NCBI GenBank assembly: GCA_028290465.1
Contig: JAQGJU010000094.1
Coordinates: 17,443-81,442 of the forward strand
Source of the DNA: Xanthobacteraceae bacterium
Lineage (GTDB): Bacteria > Pseudomonadota > Alphaproteobacteria > Rhizobiales > Xanthobacteraceae
Reading direction: 5' to 3'
DNA: 64,000 nucleotides
Position 1 is the stretch's first letter; every line of letters starts with the position of its first letter. Both the position numbers and the translations under genes were made by a program. Below, piece by piece: positions 44,010-53,196 of this stretch. The notes beneath the pieces are model-generated. The model ran no database searches. It saw nothing but the letters and a program-made list of their open reading frames with translations, and was not told the DNA's origin.

Positions 44010-44717
44010 ATGCCGTTTTCCCTTCAGCGCGCCGCCGTGGCGTTGGCCCTGCTGCTGCCAATGCCGTCATGGGCTGCCGAGCCGGTGAAGCATATCGGCG
44101 TCTATGTGCAGCCGTTTTACGAGGCGGCCCGCACGCCGTCCGGGGCGCCGCAGGTGTCGGTCGGGGCCAATTTCAGCAGCCTTCTGGCCTCGACGCGGCG
44201 CGAGGACATTCTGGCGGCGCGCGACAAGATCCTGGCCGATCCGAAGCTGGTTACGCCGATGACCATGATGGTGCTGTCGATCCGGCTGTATGACATGGGG
44301 CTGCGCGACGATTCGGTGTTCTGGTTCTATGTTGCCAAGGACCGCTTCGTCACGCTTGCCGATGTGGTCGACGTGAAGGCCGGCGGCCTCGCGCAAGCCG
44401 AGGACGCGGTGAAGAATTTCGCGACACTGGCCGGTCCGTTCGTCAATGGTTACGCGTTTTGCGACATCGCCAAGCAGGGCGAATTGCGCCGCAAGGCGCT
44501 GGAGTGGGTCGAGAACAATCCGTATGGCGCGATGTTCATGGACCGGTTGCCGGCGAAAAGCGGAGACCGTAACGCGGCGCTGACGCGCTCGCTGGCCGAC
44601 ATCAAGGTCAATGCCGAAAAGGAACGAGCCTATTTCGCCGATCCGAAAAATGTTGCGACCTTCGCGGCGCAGCGTAAGTCCAATCAGATGGATGAGAAGT
44701 TCTGCTGGAAGAGCTAA
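44010..44717 (+). CDS. Periplasmic protein of unknown function
   Basis: 235 residues, AGAGGA upstream. Signal peptide MPFSLQRAAVALALLLPMPSWA. The mature part (EPVKHIGVYVQPFYEAAR, FSSLLASTRREDILAARDKILADPKLVTPMTMMVLSIRLYDMGLRDDSVFWFYVAKDRF) is mostly helical with two cysteines (AFCDIAKQG, KFCWKS). I do not recognise a named family. It is divergent from the Vgb-like gene and 9 bases before the glycosylase gene. Confidence 0.65.
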   Translation: MPFSLQRAAVALALLLPMPSWAAEPVKHIGVYVQPFYEAARTPSGAPQVSVGANFSSLLASTRREDILAARDKILADPKLVTPMTMMVLSIRLYDMGLRDDSVFWFYVAKDRFVTLADVVDVKAGGLAQAEDAVKNFATLAGPFVNGYAFCDIAKQGELRRKALEWVENNPYGAMFMDRLPAKSGDRNAALTRSLADIKVNAEKERAYFADPKNVATFAAQRKSNQMDEKFCWKS

Positions 44718-44726
44718 GCCCATAAA

Positions 44727-45239
44727 ATGAGTGCATCCACCGCACACCTGATCGACGACGTGCTCGGCCCGAACTTGCGCGTCGTATTCTGCGGCACGGC
44801 GCTCGGCGCCGCATCGCTGGCCGCGAAGGCGTATTACGCGCATCCGCGCAACCGGTTCTGGCCGATGCTGCATGAGACCGGGCTGACGCCGACGCTGTTC
44901 TGGCCGCGCGACTATGCGCGGGTGCTCGATCTCGGCATCGGCCTGACCGACTTATGCAAATTCGCCAGCGGCAATGATAACGAACTGCCCCGGAACGCTT
45001 TCGATGTTGCGGCGTTGAGCGCGAAGATCGAACGGTATCGGCCGAAAGTGCTGGCGTTCACCAGCAAGACCGGCGGGCGGGCGTTTTGCGGGCCGAAAGC
45101 CGACCTCGGCTGGCAGGCGCCGCTGCCCGGCGGCACACGAGTCTATGTTCTGCCGTCCACTTCGCCATCCGCCAACGGACCTTGGGCCGCGACCCGGCAT
45201 CATTGGCAACTCTTGGCGCAGGCGGTGCTGGACACTTGA
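44727..45239 (+). CDS. mug: Mug/TDG-type mismatch-specific DNA glycosylase
   Basis: 170 residues. The fold of mismatch-specific uracil/thymine glycosylases is recognisable (LRVVFCGTALGAASLAAKAYYAHPRNRFWPMLHETGLTP, YARVLDLGIGLTDL, VLAFTSKTGGRAFCGP). Two motifs differ from E. coli Mug: the catalytic-loop GINPG is GTALG, lacking the water-activating Asn, and the intercalation loop NPSGL is PSTSPSAN. This is a subgroup with possibly different base specificity. It excises damaged or mismatched pyrimidines if active. Confidence 0.75.
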   Translation: MSASTAHLIDDVLGPNLRVVFCGTALGAASLAAKAYYAHPRNRFWPMLHETGLTPTLFWPRDYARVLDLGIGLTDLCKFASGNDNELPRNAFDVAALSAKIERYRPKVLAFTSKTGGRAFCGPKADLGWQAPLPGGTRVYVLPSTSPSANGPWAATRHHWQLLAQAVLDT

Positions 45240-45404
45240 AATCGCAGGGTAATTTGCATCGTGCGGCCTCGTAGCGCGTCATCGCACTGCAACATTCGAT
45301 CAACCATAGCGTTACCTGTGACGAGGCGTCGCGGCCCTATGAACGGACTTAACAGCTGCGGCCACCTATATATCGTGTGCAACACTGTTCCTGGGAGGAA
45401 CCTG

Positions 45405-46472
45405 ATGACCCGTTTTCGTCCGTTTCTGGCGCTGATCGCGATCATCGCGGCGCTAGTGCTTGTCGCCGGCGATGTCGATGCCCGACCGAGCGGCGGCAAA
45501 AGCTTTGGTAGCCGCGGCTCGAAGACTTTCGCGCCGCCGGCCGCCACCAACACCGCGCCGGGCGCGGCCCCGATGCAGCGCACCACCACGACGCCCGGCG
45601 CTCCTGGCGCCACCACCCGTCCGAATGCGGCGCCTGCCGCGGCTCCGGCCGGCGGCATGTTCGGCGGCGCGCGCGGCCTGATGGGCGGCCTCGCGGCCGG
45701 CTTCCTGGGCGCCGGCCTTATCGGCATGCTGTTCGGCGGCGGCTTCATGAGCGGCCTTGGCGGCTTCGCATCGATGCTCGGCATGCTGATCCAGATCGGG
45801 CTGGTCGTCGTGGTCGCGATGCTGGCCTGGAACTGGTGGAAGCGCCGCCAAGCCGGCTCGACGCCGGCGACGGCGAGCGGTCCTGCGTTCGACCGTGTCA
45901 TGAACCGTGATGCCTCGTCGCCGTATGAGGGCAGCGCCTATACGCCGTCGTCCGGCTTCGGCGGCACGACGCCAGGCGCCGCCGGTGCGGGTCTGGGCGG
46001 ATCTGCTTTGGGAGGCATGGGCCTCGGCCGCATGGGGGCAGCGCAAGCGGAAGCTCCGGTGATCGGCGAGGCGAATATCGACGGTGCCGACTTCGACACC
46101 TTCGAACGCCTGCTGACCGAAGTCTCGCAGGCCTATGGCCGTGAGGATCTCGGCGCGCTGCGCACCCGCGCGACCCCGGAGATGCTGAGCTACTTCTCCG
46201 AGGAACTGGCCGACAAGGCCAGCAAGGGCCTCGCCAACGAAGTCAGCGACATCAAGCTGCTGCAGGGCGACCTGTCGGAAGCCTGGCGCGAGAACGATAC
46301 CGACTACGCCACCGTGGCGATGCGCTACTCCATCACGGACGCCACGGTCGACCGCGCCACCAACAAGGTGGTCGAAGGCTCGCGCGAGCCGGCCGAGGTC
46401 ACCGAGTTCTGGACCTTCCGGCGTGCGCCAGCCGGCCAGTGGGTGGTGTCGGGCATCCAGCAGACGCAGTAG
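45405..46472 (+). CDS. Tim44-domain membrane protein, paralogue 2
   Basis: 355 residues from the ATG after GGGAGGAA; the longer upstream reading is not needed. Same layout as the protein at 33.4 kb: signal (LALIAIIAALVLVAGDVDA), RPSGGKSFGSRGSKTF motif, Pro/Ala/Thr linker, Gly-rich hydrophobic hairpin (GLMGGLAAGFLGAGLIGMLFGGGFMSGLGGFASMLGMLIQIGLVVVVAMLAW), then Tim44 domain (DFDTFERLLTEVSQAYGREDLGALRTRATPEMLSYFSEEL, GDLSEAWRENDTDYATVAMRYS, TEFWTFRRAPAGQWVVSGIQQTQ). Its linker is longer than in paralogue 1. Ends at a clear terminator. Confidence 0.82.
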   Translation: MTRFRPFLALIAIIAALVLVAGDVDARPSGGKSFGSRGSKTFAPPAATNTAPGAAPMQRTTTTPGAPGATTRPNAAPAAAPAGGMFGGARGLMGGLAAGFLGAGLIGMLFGGGFMSGLGGFASMLGMLIQIGLVVVVAMLAWNWWKRRQAGSTPATASGPAFDRVMNRDASSPYEGSAYTPSSGFGGTTPGAAGAGLGGSALGGMGLGRMGAAQAEAPVIGEANIDGADFDTFERLLTEVSQAYGREDLGALRTRATPEMLSYFSEELADKASKGLANEVSDIKLLQGDLSEAWRENDTDYATVAMRYSITDATVDRATNKVVEGSREPAEVTEFWTFRRAPAGQWVVSGIQQTQ

Positions 46473-46497
46473 TCTCCGTTTAAGCGGAACGATTGAG

Positions 46498-46528
46498 GGC
46501 CCGGTCTCGCAAGAGGCCGGGCCTTTTT
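46498..46528 (+). terminator. Intrinsic terminator after Tim44 paralogue 2
   Basis: 7-bp GC stem GGCCCGG/CCGGGCC (46498-46504, 46517-46523), extended by TCT/AGA inside, then TTTTT. Located 26 bases after the stop. Confidence 0.9.
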
Positions 46529-46589
46529 CGTTGTGCATTGCGCTCCGTGCGATCCGGGCTACGCTGCCCGTCAACGCCAGGAGAATCCG

Positions 46590-47537
46590 ATGCCGACACC
46601 AGACAACGCCCCGTGGCCCGAACTGCCCTACGCGGCCTGGAAGGACACCTGCGCCACGCTGCAATTGTGGACGCAGATCGTCGGCAAGGTGCGCCTCGCG
46701 CTGACGCCGTGGCTCAATCATTCCTGGCATGTCGCGCTGCATGTCACCGCGCGGGGCCTCGCGACGCCGCCGATCACGCATGGCGGGCGCGCCTTCCAGA
46801 TCGAGTTCGACTTCATCGACCATGTGCTGTGGGTGCGGGCCAGCGACGGCCATGTTCGGCAGGTCGTGCTGAAACCGATGTCGGTCGCGGAATTCTACGG
46901 CGACGTGAAGCATGTGCTGTCGGAATTGGGGATCGACGTGCGCATCAACGAGATGCCGAATGAGATCGCAGATGCGATCCCGTTTCCGGCCGACCGCACG
47001 CACGCGTCTTACGATCGCGACTATGCGGCGCGATTCTGGCGCATTCTGCTCAGCACGCAGGACGTGATGGCGCATTTCCGCACCGCGTTTCTCGGCAAGG
47101 TCTCGCCGGTGCATTTCTTCTGGGGCAGCTTCGATCTCGCGGTGACGCGGTTTTCCGGCCGCCGCGCGCCGCCGCATCCGGGCGGCGTGCCGCGCCTGCC
47201 CGACGCCGTCGCACGCGAAGCCTATTCGCATGAGGTGTCGAGCGCCGGCTTCTGGCCGGGCGGCGGACCGATCGATTATCCGGCGTTCTATTCCTACGCC
47301 TATCCGGCACCGACCGGCTTCGCCGATGCCAAGGTGCGGCCGGCGCAGGCTTTCTTCAGCAAGGAGCTTGGCGAATTCATCCTGCCCTATGACGCGGTCC
47401 GTACCGCGCCCAATCCCGAATCGGTGCTGATGGAATTCCTGCAGAGCACCTACGACGCCGCGGCCGAACTGGCGCAGTGGGATCGTGCGAATTTGGAATG
47501 CGGGTTGGGCGAACCGGGAGTGCCGAGGGCGGTGTAG
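46590..47537 (+). CDS. DUF5996 family protein
   Basis: 315 residues from the ATG after CAGGAGA. Family pattern: WPELPYAAWKDTCATLQLWTQIVGKVRLALTPWLNHSWHVALHVTARGL, FDFIDHVLWVRASDG, FFWGSFDLAVTRFSGRRAPPHPG and HEVSSAGFWPGGG. No signal peptide or membrane segment, so it is cytosolic. Function is unknown. It is a single-gene unit, convergent with the SulP transporter. Confidence 0.8.
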   Translation: MPTPDNAPWPELPYAAWKDTCATLQLWTQIVGKVRLALTPWLNHSWHVALHVTARGLATPPITHGGRAFQIEFDFIDHVLWVRASDGHVRQVVLKPMSVAEFYGDVKHVLSELGIDVRINEMPNEIADAIPFPADRTHASYDRDYAARFWRILLSTQDVMAHFRTAFLGKVSPVHFFWGSFDLAVTRFSGRRAPPHPGGVPRLPDAVAREAYSHEVSSAGFWPGGGPIDYPAFYSYAYPAPTGFADAKVRPAQAFFSKELGEFILPYDAVRTAPNPESVLMEFLQSTYDAAAELAQWDRANLECGLGEPGVPRAV

Positions 47538-47545
47538 GCGGTCTC

Positions 47546-49747
47546 TCACGCCTCCAACTGATGAATCGTCCGGTTCGCCTGCCGCAGCCGTCCGCTCAAC
47601 TCGCGGCCGAGCGCCGACAGAACCAGGATGGCGAGGTCCGGCTCCTTGGCCCGCAACGTCTCGAAGCCGTCAACGCTTAACGCAAACGCCGAGACTTCGT
47701 CGTCGGCCGTGACGGTCGCCGAGCGCGGGCCGCGATCCAGCAGCGCGAGTTCGCCGAACACGGTGCCGGGCGCGAAGGTGGCGAGCCGAATATCGCCGCC
47801 CTCCGATGCGAGCCGTACGCTGGCGCGGCCGCGCGTCACCAGAAACAGATGCGAGCCGGCATCGCCCTCGCGAAAGATCGTGCTGCCGGCCGGCCACACC
47901 TGGCGCGCTAGATGCGGGCGCAGCCGCGCCATCTGGTCCGGCGTGAAGCCGCGCAGCAGCGAGACCTTCTCCAGCGGCAGTTCGGGCACCGCATCGCTGT
48001 GCCGCGCGGTGCTGCCCGGCATCGCGTTCAGCAACTCGTCTTCGGCCCATTCGATGGCGCGGTCGATATCCGGAAAGCGCCGGCCGGGCAATTCGGCGAC
48101 GCGCTCGCCAATTTCGCCGCGCTCCGCCAGCACGAAGGCGAGTCTGATCTTCTTGCGCAGCAGGTCGGCGTCGGTGTCGGCCAGGATGCGCAGACCGGTC
48201 GAGTCGATCTCGGTGACGCGGCGCAGATCGAGGATCAGCGTGCTGGCGCCGCGCGCGGTCTCGGTATCGATGATTTGTGCCAACCGTTCGGCGCTGCCGA
48301 AGAACAGCGCGCCCTGCAATTCGATCGCCAGGATCTGGCCGCCCATCACTTCGAGCGACACCATCTCGCCGAGACCGCGCGCTTTGCGCGAGCGCACGGT
48401 ATCGCAGCGATACAGCCGGCGGATGTTGGAGCGGCTCATGCGCAGCACGAACAGCGACACGGCGAGCACCACGCCGAGAAACACCGCCAGCACGATGTTG
48501 ACCGCGATGGACAGGATCGACACCACCAGCGCCACACCGAGATCGAGTGCGATGTCGCGCTTCGGTGCGGCGCCGGTCCTGAACAGCTTTGCTGTGGCCT
48601 GCTTGCTCCACGGATCGATATGCTGGATCGCCACCACCATGATGACCGCGGACAGCACCGCGCGCGGCAGATGACCGAGCAGCGGAAACACCAGGATGGT
48701 CGCCAGCAGCAGCGCCGCATTGACGGCGACCGACACCCACGAATGGCCGCCGAACGCGCGGTTGGTGACGCTGGCGCCGATATTGATGCCGCTGGTGATG
48801 CCGCCGGCCATCGCCGAGGCCGCATTGGCGAGGCCGAGCCGCACCAGCAGAGCGTTGCTGTCGCCGCGTGCGTCGCCCGGGCGGCTGGCCAGCTTGGCGC
48901 ATAGCATCGCGTCGATGGCGGCGATCAAGGCAAGCGCCAGTGCGCCCGGCACAATGACCGGCGCCAGCCGGACGAGTTGGCCGAAGAACGCGGTGTCGGT
49001 CAGCGCTTCATAGGGGCGCGGCACGGTGGCGCTGGCTGACAGCGTGCCGATGGTCGGGCCGAGCGCCGCCGACAGTCCGGTCAGCATGAGGACGTAATAG
49101 ACGACAAGCCCGATGCTGAGCCCGACCAGCAGCGGCGGCACTTTCGTGGTGATCCGCCGCGCGTGCCACATCGCCGCGAAGGTGATGGCGGCCACCAGCA
49201 CGCTCAGCGGCTTCGCGGCGCCGAGTTGGCCGAGCACACTGGTGAACGGCACGTTGCGGTCATAGCCCAGCACATTGCCGAGCTGCACCAGGAACAGCAG
49301 CACGGCGGCCATGTTCTGGAAGCCGGCCATCACCGGATGCGGCGCGAACTTGATCAGCGTGCCGAGCTTCATCAGGCCGAACAGCGCCTGGAACAGCCCG
49401 GCCAGCAACATGATGGCGAACAGCACCAGCAGCGTGAATGCGACCGGCGCGGCTTTGAGATCCGGCACCTCCGAATGCGTCAGCGAATACAGCAGCAGGC
49501 CGATGAAGAATGTGGTGGTGATGCGCGGCGCGTAGACCATGGTGGCGCGTTCGCCGAGCGCCACGCACACGATGCCGGCGACAAACGCCGAGATCAGGCC
49601 GGCCAGCGCGCCATGGGCGAAATATTCGTCGCCCAGCGTGACGAAGGCGAACATGCCGAAGCCAATCGACAGCGGGATCGCGACCGCGGCCGACACGAGC
49701 CCGCCGCCGATATCCTGGCGCAGGCTTTGAAGCGAGGGGGACGTCAT
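47546..49747 (-). CDS. SulP anion transporter fused to STAS and cyclic-nucleotide-binding domains
   Basis: 733 residues. The first 420 are a SulP transporter with about 11-12 helices (DIGGGLVSAAVAIPLSIGFGMFAF; KFAPHPVMAGFQNMAAVLLF). Residues about 445-555 form a STAS domain (GGQILAIELQGALFFGSAERLAQ, LILDLRRVTEIDSTGLRIL). Residues about 590-715 form a cNMP-binding domain (EKVSLLRGFTPDQMARLRPHLARQVWPAGSTIFREGDAGSHLFLVTRGRASV, FAPGTVFGELALLDRGPRSATVTADDEV), with the FGELALL...PRSATV phosphate-binding cassette. It likely moves sulfate or bicarbonate under nucleotide control. The ion is not readable from sequence. Confidence 0.88.
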   Translation of the reverse strand: MTSPSLQSLRQDIGGGLVSAAVAIPLSIGFGMFAFVTLGDEYFAHGALAGLISAFVAGIVCVALGERATMVYAPRITTTFFIGLLLYSLTHSEVPDLKAAPVAFTLLVLFAIMLLAGLFQALFGLMKLGTLIKFAPHPVMAGFQNMAAVLLFLVQLGNVLGYDRNVPFTSVLGQLGAAKPLSVLVAAITFAAMWHARRITTKVPPLLVGLSIGLVVYYVLMLTGLSAALGPTIGTLSASATVPRPYEALTDTAFFGQLVRLAPVIVPGALALALIAAIDAMLCAKLASRPGDARGDSNALLVRLGLANAASAMAGGITSGINIGASVTNRAFGGHSWVSVAVNAALLLATILVFPLLGHLPRAVLSAVIMVVAIQHIDPWSKQATAKLFRTGAAPKRDIALDLGVALVVSILSIAVNIVLAVFLGVVLAVSLFVLRMSRSNIRRLYRCDTVRSRKARGLGEMVSLEVMGGQILAIELQGALFFGSAERLAQIIDTETARGASTLILDLRRVTEIDSTGLRILADTDADLLRKKIRLAFVLAERGEIGERVAELPGRRFPDIDRAIEWAEDELLNAMPGSTARHSDAVPELPLEKVSLLRGFTPDQMARLRPHLARQVWPAGSTIFREGDAGSHLFLVTRGRASVRLASEGGDIRLATFAPGTVFGELALLDRGPRSATVTADDEVSAFALSVDGFETLRAKEPDLAILVLSALGRELSGRLRQANRTIHQLEA

Positions 49748-49877
49748 GCGGAGGGCGCGCCGGGAGCGTGAACGGGGCGGCCACTATGGCATGCGGGAAG
49801 GCGGTGGGGTATTGGGGCGGCCGAGGGCGCAATAGCGGTGGGCTATTCCGCCTTGCGTCTCGTCGACGTTCAACCCG

Positions 49878-49975
49878 CCTCATCCAGAGGAGCGCTTCGA
49901 AGAAGCGCGTCTCGAAGGATGGGGGCGGCTACATGGTTCGAGACGACGGGCTTCGCCCGTCTCCTCACCATGAGG
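49878..49975. repeat. Bradyrhizobial-type imperfect palindrome
   Basis: Begins CCTCAT and ends ATGAGG, with internal GGAGCGC, GTCTCGAAGGATGG, CATGGTTCGAGAC and GGGCTTCGCCCGTCTCCTCACC. This is the widespread intergenic repeat of Bradyrhizobium and Rhodopseudomonas genomes, as I recall it. It fills the gap between the SulP and Tlde1 genes. Confidence 0.75.
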
Positions 49976-50039
49976 CCGAGAGAGGCAGAGCATAAATCGC
50001 TGAGAAGCTGCCGCGTTGCGCGGCGTCGCCTCTTAATCG

Positions 50040-51137
50040 CTACCTTCCCGCCGCCGCATACGTATCCGCCAGCCGTCCCTTCGCGCGCGCCATGCGCAGC
50101 GGTTCGCTCTTCAGGTCCGGCACCACGACGATGCGGTCGACTTCGCCGCGCTGGAACGCGGCCAGGAATTTCGGATAATCCTGGAACGAGATGCAGCCGT
50201 TGGAATCGCCGCGCGGGCCCAGCATGTAGGTGTGTGCCAGCATGCCGTCGCGGCCGAACATCTGGCCCTCGTCGATCGGATTGAGGCGGATCGCCCGCAC
50301 GCCGTGAAATAGGGCTTCGCGCAGCGACAGTTTATAGACGTTCGGCGGCGTCGGTCCCCAGTTCTTCACCTTGATGTGGCCGGGATTGTCCAGCCGGGGG
50401 CCATAGCCCGAATGCGCGACCAGCTTGGCGCCGTTCGGCATGTGCACGGTGGCCCCGACGATGTCATAGACGGCCGTGCGGCGGTCGGCCTCCGGCACAT
50501 CTTCCGCCGGCTGGCCCGGCAGCAAGGATCGCAGCTTGCTCATCACCGTGCTGGGCGGTGCTACCGCCGTGGGCTCGACACTGGCCAGCGCATAGCTCGA
50601 CACCGTCGGCGACGCGGTCGGTTCCGGTTCGCGCTTGAACAGCGCCGGCACGTCGGATTTCGCCGCGACCGCGACCTTCGCGGCGGTCGCCTTCGAAACC
50701 GCGGCCGGCGACACGGGGGCCTGCGGCTGGATGTCCGAACGGGTGGGTGGCGTGAATGATACCGTGCGCACGGTTTTCGGCATCACGGTGACGTTGGCGT
50801 CCGGCGCCGGGCCGAGTTCCGCCACGGGCGGGATCGAGCCGGTGGCTTCGGCGAAATTGGTCATCTCGTCAGCGGCCGGAAACTGCGAACGGTGCGCGAT
50901 CGCGAACACGGTCGGCGCCGGCAGGGTCTTGGCCAAAATCATCGTCGGATCGGCGCCGCGAAACGCGTTGGTCGACCGCGCCGAAAATACCGATATCGAG
51001 GTGAGGATGGCGCCGGCGGCCGCCACGGCGCTGAGACCGAAGATGAGCGTGCCCATCGCGGTCCGCTGCACGCGGCCAATGAAAACGCGACTGCCACGGT
51101 GCGTGACATCGCGATAGGTCGCGTTCGGGTACGCCAT
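50040..51137 (-). CDS. Tlde1/DUF2778 domain protein with membrane anchor
   Basis: 365 residues from the ATG giving MAYPNATYRDVTHRGSRV; the start is uncertain because an in-frame extension of 44 codons lacks stops. Layout: one membrane helix (TAMGTLIFGLSAVAAAGAILTSI), a Pro/Ala/Val linker of about 170 residues, then the catalytic-type domain with VAHSGYGPRLDNPGHIKVKNWGPTPPNVYKL, REALFHGVRAIRLNP, GLLxHTYMLGPRGDSNGCISFQDY-like sequence (H and C of the L,D-transpeptidase-like HxxxxxxSNGCxSF site). It probably trims or links peptidoglycan; as a self-protein, not a secreted effector, since no type VI genes are near. Confidence 0.75.
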   Translation of the reverse strand: MAYPNATYRDVTHRGSRVFIGRVQRTAMGTLIFGLSAVAAAGAILTSISVFSARSTNAFRGADPTMILAKTLPAPTVFAIAHRSQFPAADEMTNFAEATGSIPPVAELGPAPDANVTVMPKTVRTVSFTPPTRSDIQPQAPVSPAAVSKATAAKVAVAAKSDVPALFKREPEPTASPTVSSYALASVEPTAVAPPSTVMSKLRSLLPGQPAEDVPEADRRTAVYDIVGATVHMPNGAKLVAHSGYGPRLDNPGHIKVKNWGPTPPNVYKLSLREALFHGVRAIRLNPIDEGQMFGRDGMLAHTYMLGPRGDSNGCISFQDYPKFLAAFQRGEVDRIVVVPDLKSEPLRMARAKGRLADTYAAAGR

Positions 51138-51478
51138 GATTACGCTATTCGAACTCGCAGACTTACAAAGCAATTTGCACAGCCATGTTCGTTCTCCGCG
51201 CACGCGCATCGACCGAACCTGACGACGATCCGGAACCCGGGCGAACTGCCCGATCCGGGCCGCTCCCACCCCGTGAGCGCGGATGATCAGTAATGGGGCA
51301 GTAAGGTTAAACGACCGCTAAAAAACGGCGCCCGGGCGGCTGGGAAAGGGCATCAAATGCGCGGGCGGCGCTGAGGGTGTCTGCGCACCCGCGCCCGCGT
51401 CTTTCAAACCGTTCCAACCGGCGCTATGACGGTTCCCGAGATGCCTCCGAGGAGCCCGGAGGCCCCTGGAGCCCGCCC
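51138..51478. other. Divergent intergenic region Tlde1/fumarase
   Basis: 341 bases with no supportable gene. It holds the presumed promoters of both genes and several GC-rich inverted segments, none with a T run. I see no recognised operator. The fumarase ribosome site GGAG lies 8 bases before its ATG. Confidence 0.5.
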
Positions 51479-53032
51479 ATGAACATCCCCGTCACGCCGC
51501 CGGTCGCCCCCGCCTATAAGCACACCCCGCTATTCCCGCTGGGCAAGGACACCACCACGTACCGCAAGCTCTCTTCGGACGGGGTACGGGTCGAAACCGT
51601 GCTCGGCCGCGAGGTCCTGGTGGTCGACAGCGCGGCGATCCGGCTGCTGGCCGAGCAGGCCTTCGTCGACATCAATCATTTGCTGCGCCCCAGCCATCTG
51701 GCGATGCTGCGCAAGATTCTCGACGACGCCGAAGCGACCTCGAACGACAAGTTCGTCGCCTATGACCTCTTGAAGAACGCCAATATCGCGGCCGGCGGCG
51801 TGCTGCCGATGTGCCAGGACACCGGCACCGCGATCATCATGGGCAAGAAGGGCCGCGCGGTCTGGACCGACGGCGACGACGAGGCGGCGCTCGGCGAGGG
51901 CGCGCGCGACGCCTATTTCAAGCGTAACCTGCGCTATTCGCAGCTCGCGGCGGTCTCGATGTTCGAGGAGAAGAACACCAAGAACAACATGCCGGCGCAG
52001 GTCGAGATCTATGCCGAGGACGCCGGCGCCTATGACGACGCCTACAAGTTCCTGTTCGTCGCCAAGGGCGGCGGTTCGGCCAACAAGGCGTTCCTGTTCC
52101 AGGCGACACCGTCGATCCTGACCCATGACCGCATGATCGCATTCCTGAAGGAAAAGATCCTGACACTCGGCACCGCGGCGTGCCCGCCTTATCACCTGGC
52201 CATCGTGATCGGCGGCACCTCGGCCGAACTGACGATGAAGACCGTGAAGCTGGCCTCGACCAAGTATCTCGACAACCTGCCGACGCAGGGCTCCGAGGAC
52301 GGCCACGCGTTCCGCGATCTCGAGATGGAAAAGGAAGTCCATGCGCTGACCCAGTCGCTCGGCGTCGGCGCGCAGTTCGGCGGCAAGTATTTCTGCCACG
52401 ACGTGCGGGTGATCCGGCTGCCGCGCCATGGCGCGTCGCTGCCGATCGGCCTCGGCGTGTCGTGCTCGGCCGATCGGCAGGCGATGGGCAAGATCACGCG
52501 CGACGGCGTGTTCCTGGAAGAGCTGGAGCATAACCCGGCGAAGTATCTGCCGGAGGTCGCGGACGCCTCATTGGGCGGCGACGTCGTCAAGATCGATCTC
52601 AACCAGCCGATGGACGCCATCCGGGCGACGCTGTCGCGTTATCCGGTGAAGACCCGCGTGTCGCTGAACGGCACCATCATCGTCGCGCGCGATCTCGCGC
52701 ATGCCAAGCTGCGCGAGCGGCTGGAAAGCGGCCAGGGCCTGCCGGACTATTTCAAGAATCACCCGGTGTATTACGCCGGTCCGGCCAAGACGCCGGAAGG
52801 CTATGCGTCCGGCGCCTTCGGGCCGACCACGGCGGGCCGCATGGACTCGTTCGTCGATGCGTTCCAGGCGGCTGGCGGCTCCATGGTGATGCTGGCCAAG
52901 GGCAACCGTTCGTCGGCGGTGCGCGACGCCTGCAAGAAGTATGGCGGGTTTTATCTCGGCTCGATCGGCGGCTCGGCGGCGAACTTGGCCGAACACTGCA
53001 TCAAGAAGGTCGAGGTGCAGGAATATTCCTAA
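51479..53032 (+). CDS. fumA: Class I (4Fe-4S) fumarate hydratase, truncated by in-frame TAA
   Basis: 517 residues to the TAA, from [22 protein letters not shown]. Iron-sulfur fumarase of the citric acid cycle, converting fumarate to malate. The three cluster cysteines are present: C112 (MCQDTG), C235 (AACPPYH) and C329 (VSCSADRQ), with the active-site segments [40 protein letters not shown]. The frame then hits TAA after EYS, where homologues continue EYPELGMEA. The same frame goes on for 34 conserved codons. Either the gene is damaged, the stop is read through, or the base call is wrong. Confidence 0.88.
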   Translation: MNIPVTPPVAPAYKHTPLFPLGKDTTTYRKLSSDGVRVETVLGREVLVVDSAAIRLLAEQAFVDINHLLRPSHLAMLRKILDDAEATSNDKFVAYDLLKNANIAAGGVLPMCQDTGTAIIMGKKGRAVWTDGDDEAALGEGARDAYFKRNLRYSQLAAVSMFEEKNTKNNMPAQVEIYAEDAGAYDDAYKFLFVAKGGGSANKAFLFQATPSILTHDRMIAFLKEKILTLGTAACPPYHLAIVIGGTSAELTMKTVKLASTKYLDNLPTQGSEDGHAFRDLEMEKEVHALTQSLGVGAQFGGKYFCHDVRVIRLPRHGASLPIGLGVSCSADRQAMGKITRDGVFLEELEHNPAKYLPEVADASLGGDVVKIDLNQPMDAIRATLSRYPVKTRVSLNGTIIVARDLAHAKLRERLESGQGLPDYFKNHPVYYAGPAKTPEGYASGAFGPTTAGRMDSFVDAFQAAGGSMVMLAKGNRSSAVRDACKKYGGFYLGSIGGSAANLAEHCIKKVEVQEYS

Positions 53033-53137
53033 ATCGGCATGGAAGCGATCTGGCGTATCGAGGTCCAGGATTTCCCGGCCTTCATCGTCATCGACGACAA
53101 GGGCAACGACTTCTTCAAGGAATTGAATTTGGGGTGA
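53033..53137 (+). pseudogene. In-frame continuation of the fumarase C-terminus after the TAA
   Basis: 34 codons in the same frame read [20 protein letters not shown] then [14 protein letters not shown] and stop at TGA. This matches the conserved end of class I fumarases ([27 protein letters not shown]) without frameshift or decay, so loss of the reading frame is very recent or only apparent. There is no ribosome site or plausible separate start. Confidence 0.8.
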
Positions 53138-53151
53138 GCCTCTTCACCTCT

Positions 53152-53165
53152 CCCCGCAAGCGGGG
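53152..53165. repeat. Short CCCCGC/GCGGGG hairpin repeat
   Basis: Stem CCCCGC (53152-53157), loop AA, GCGGGG (53160-53165), in the text TCACCTCTCCCCGCAAGCGG, a common short intergenic repeat in this lineage. It lies between the fumarase end and the convergent membrane-protein gene and may terminate both. Confidence 0.45.
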
Positions 53166-53196
53166 CGAGGGTAAGAGTGCCGTCGCTTCGATCGGA

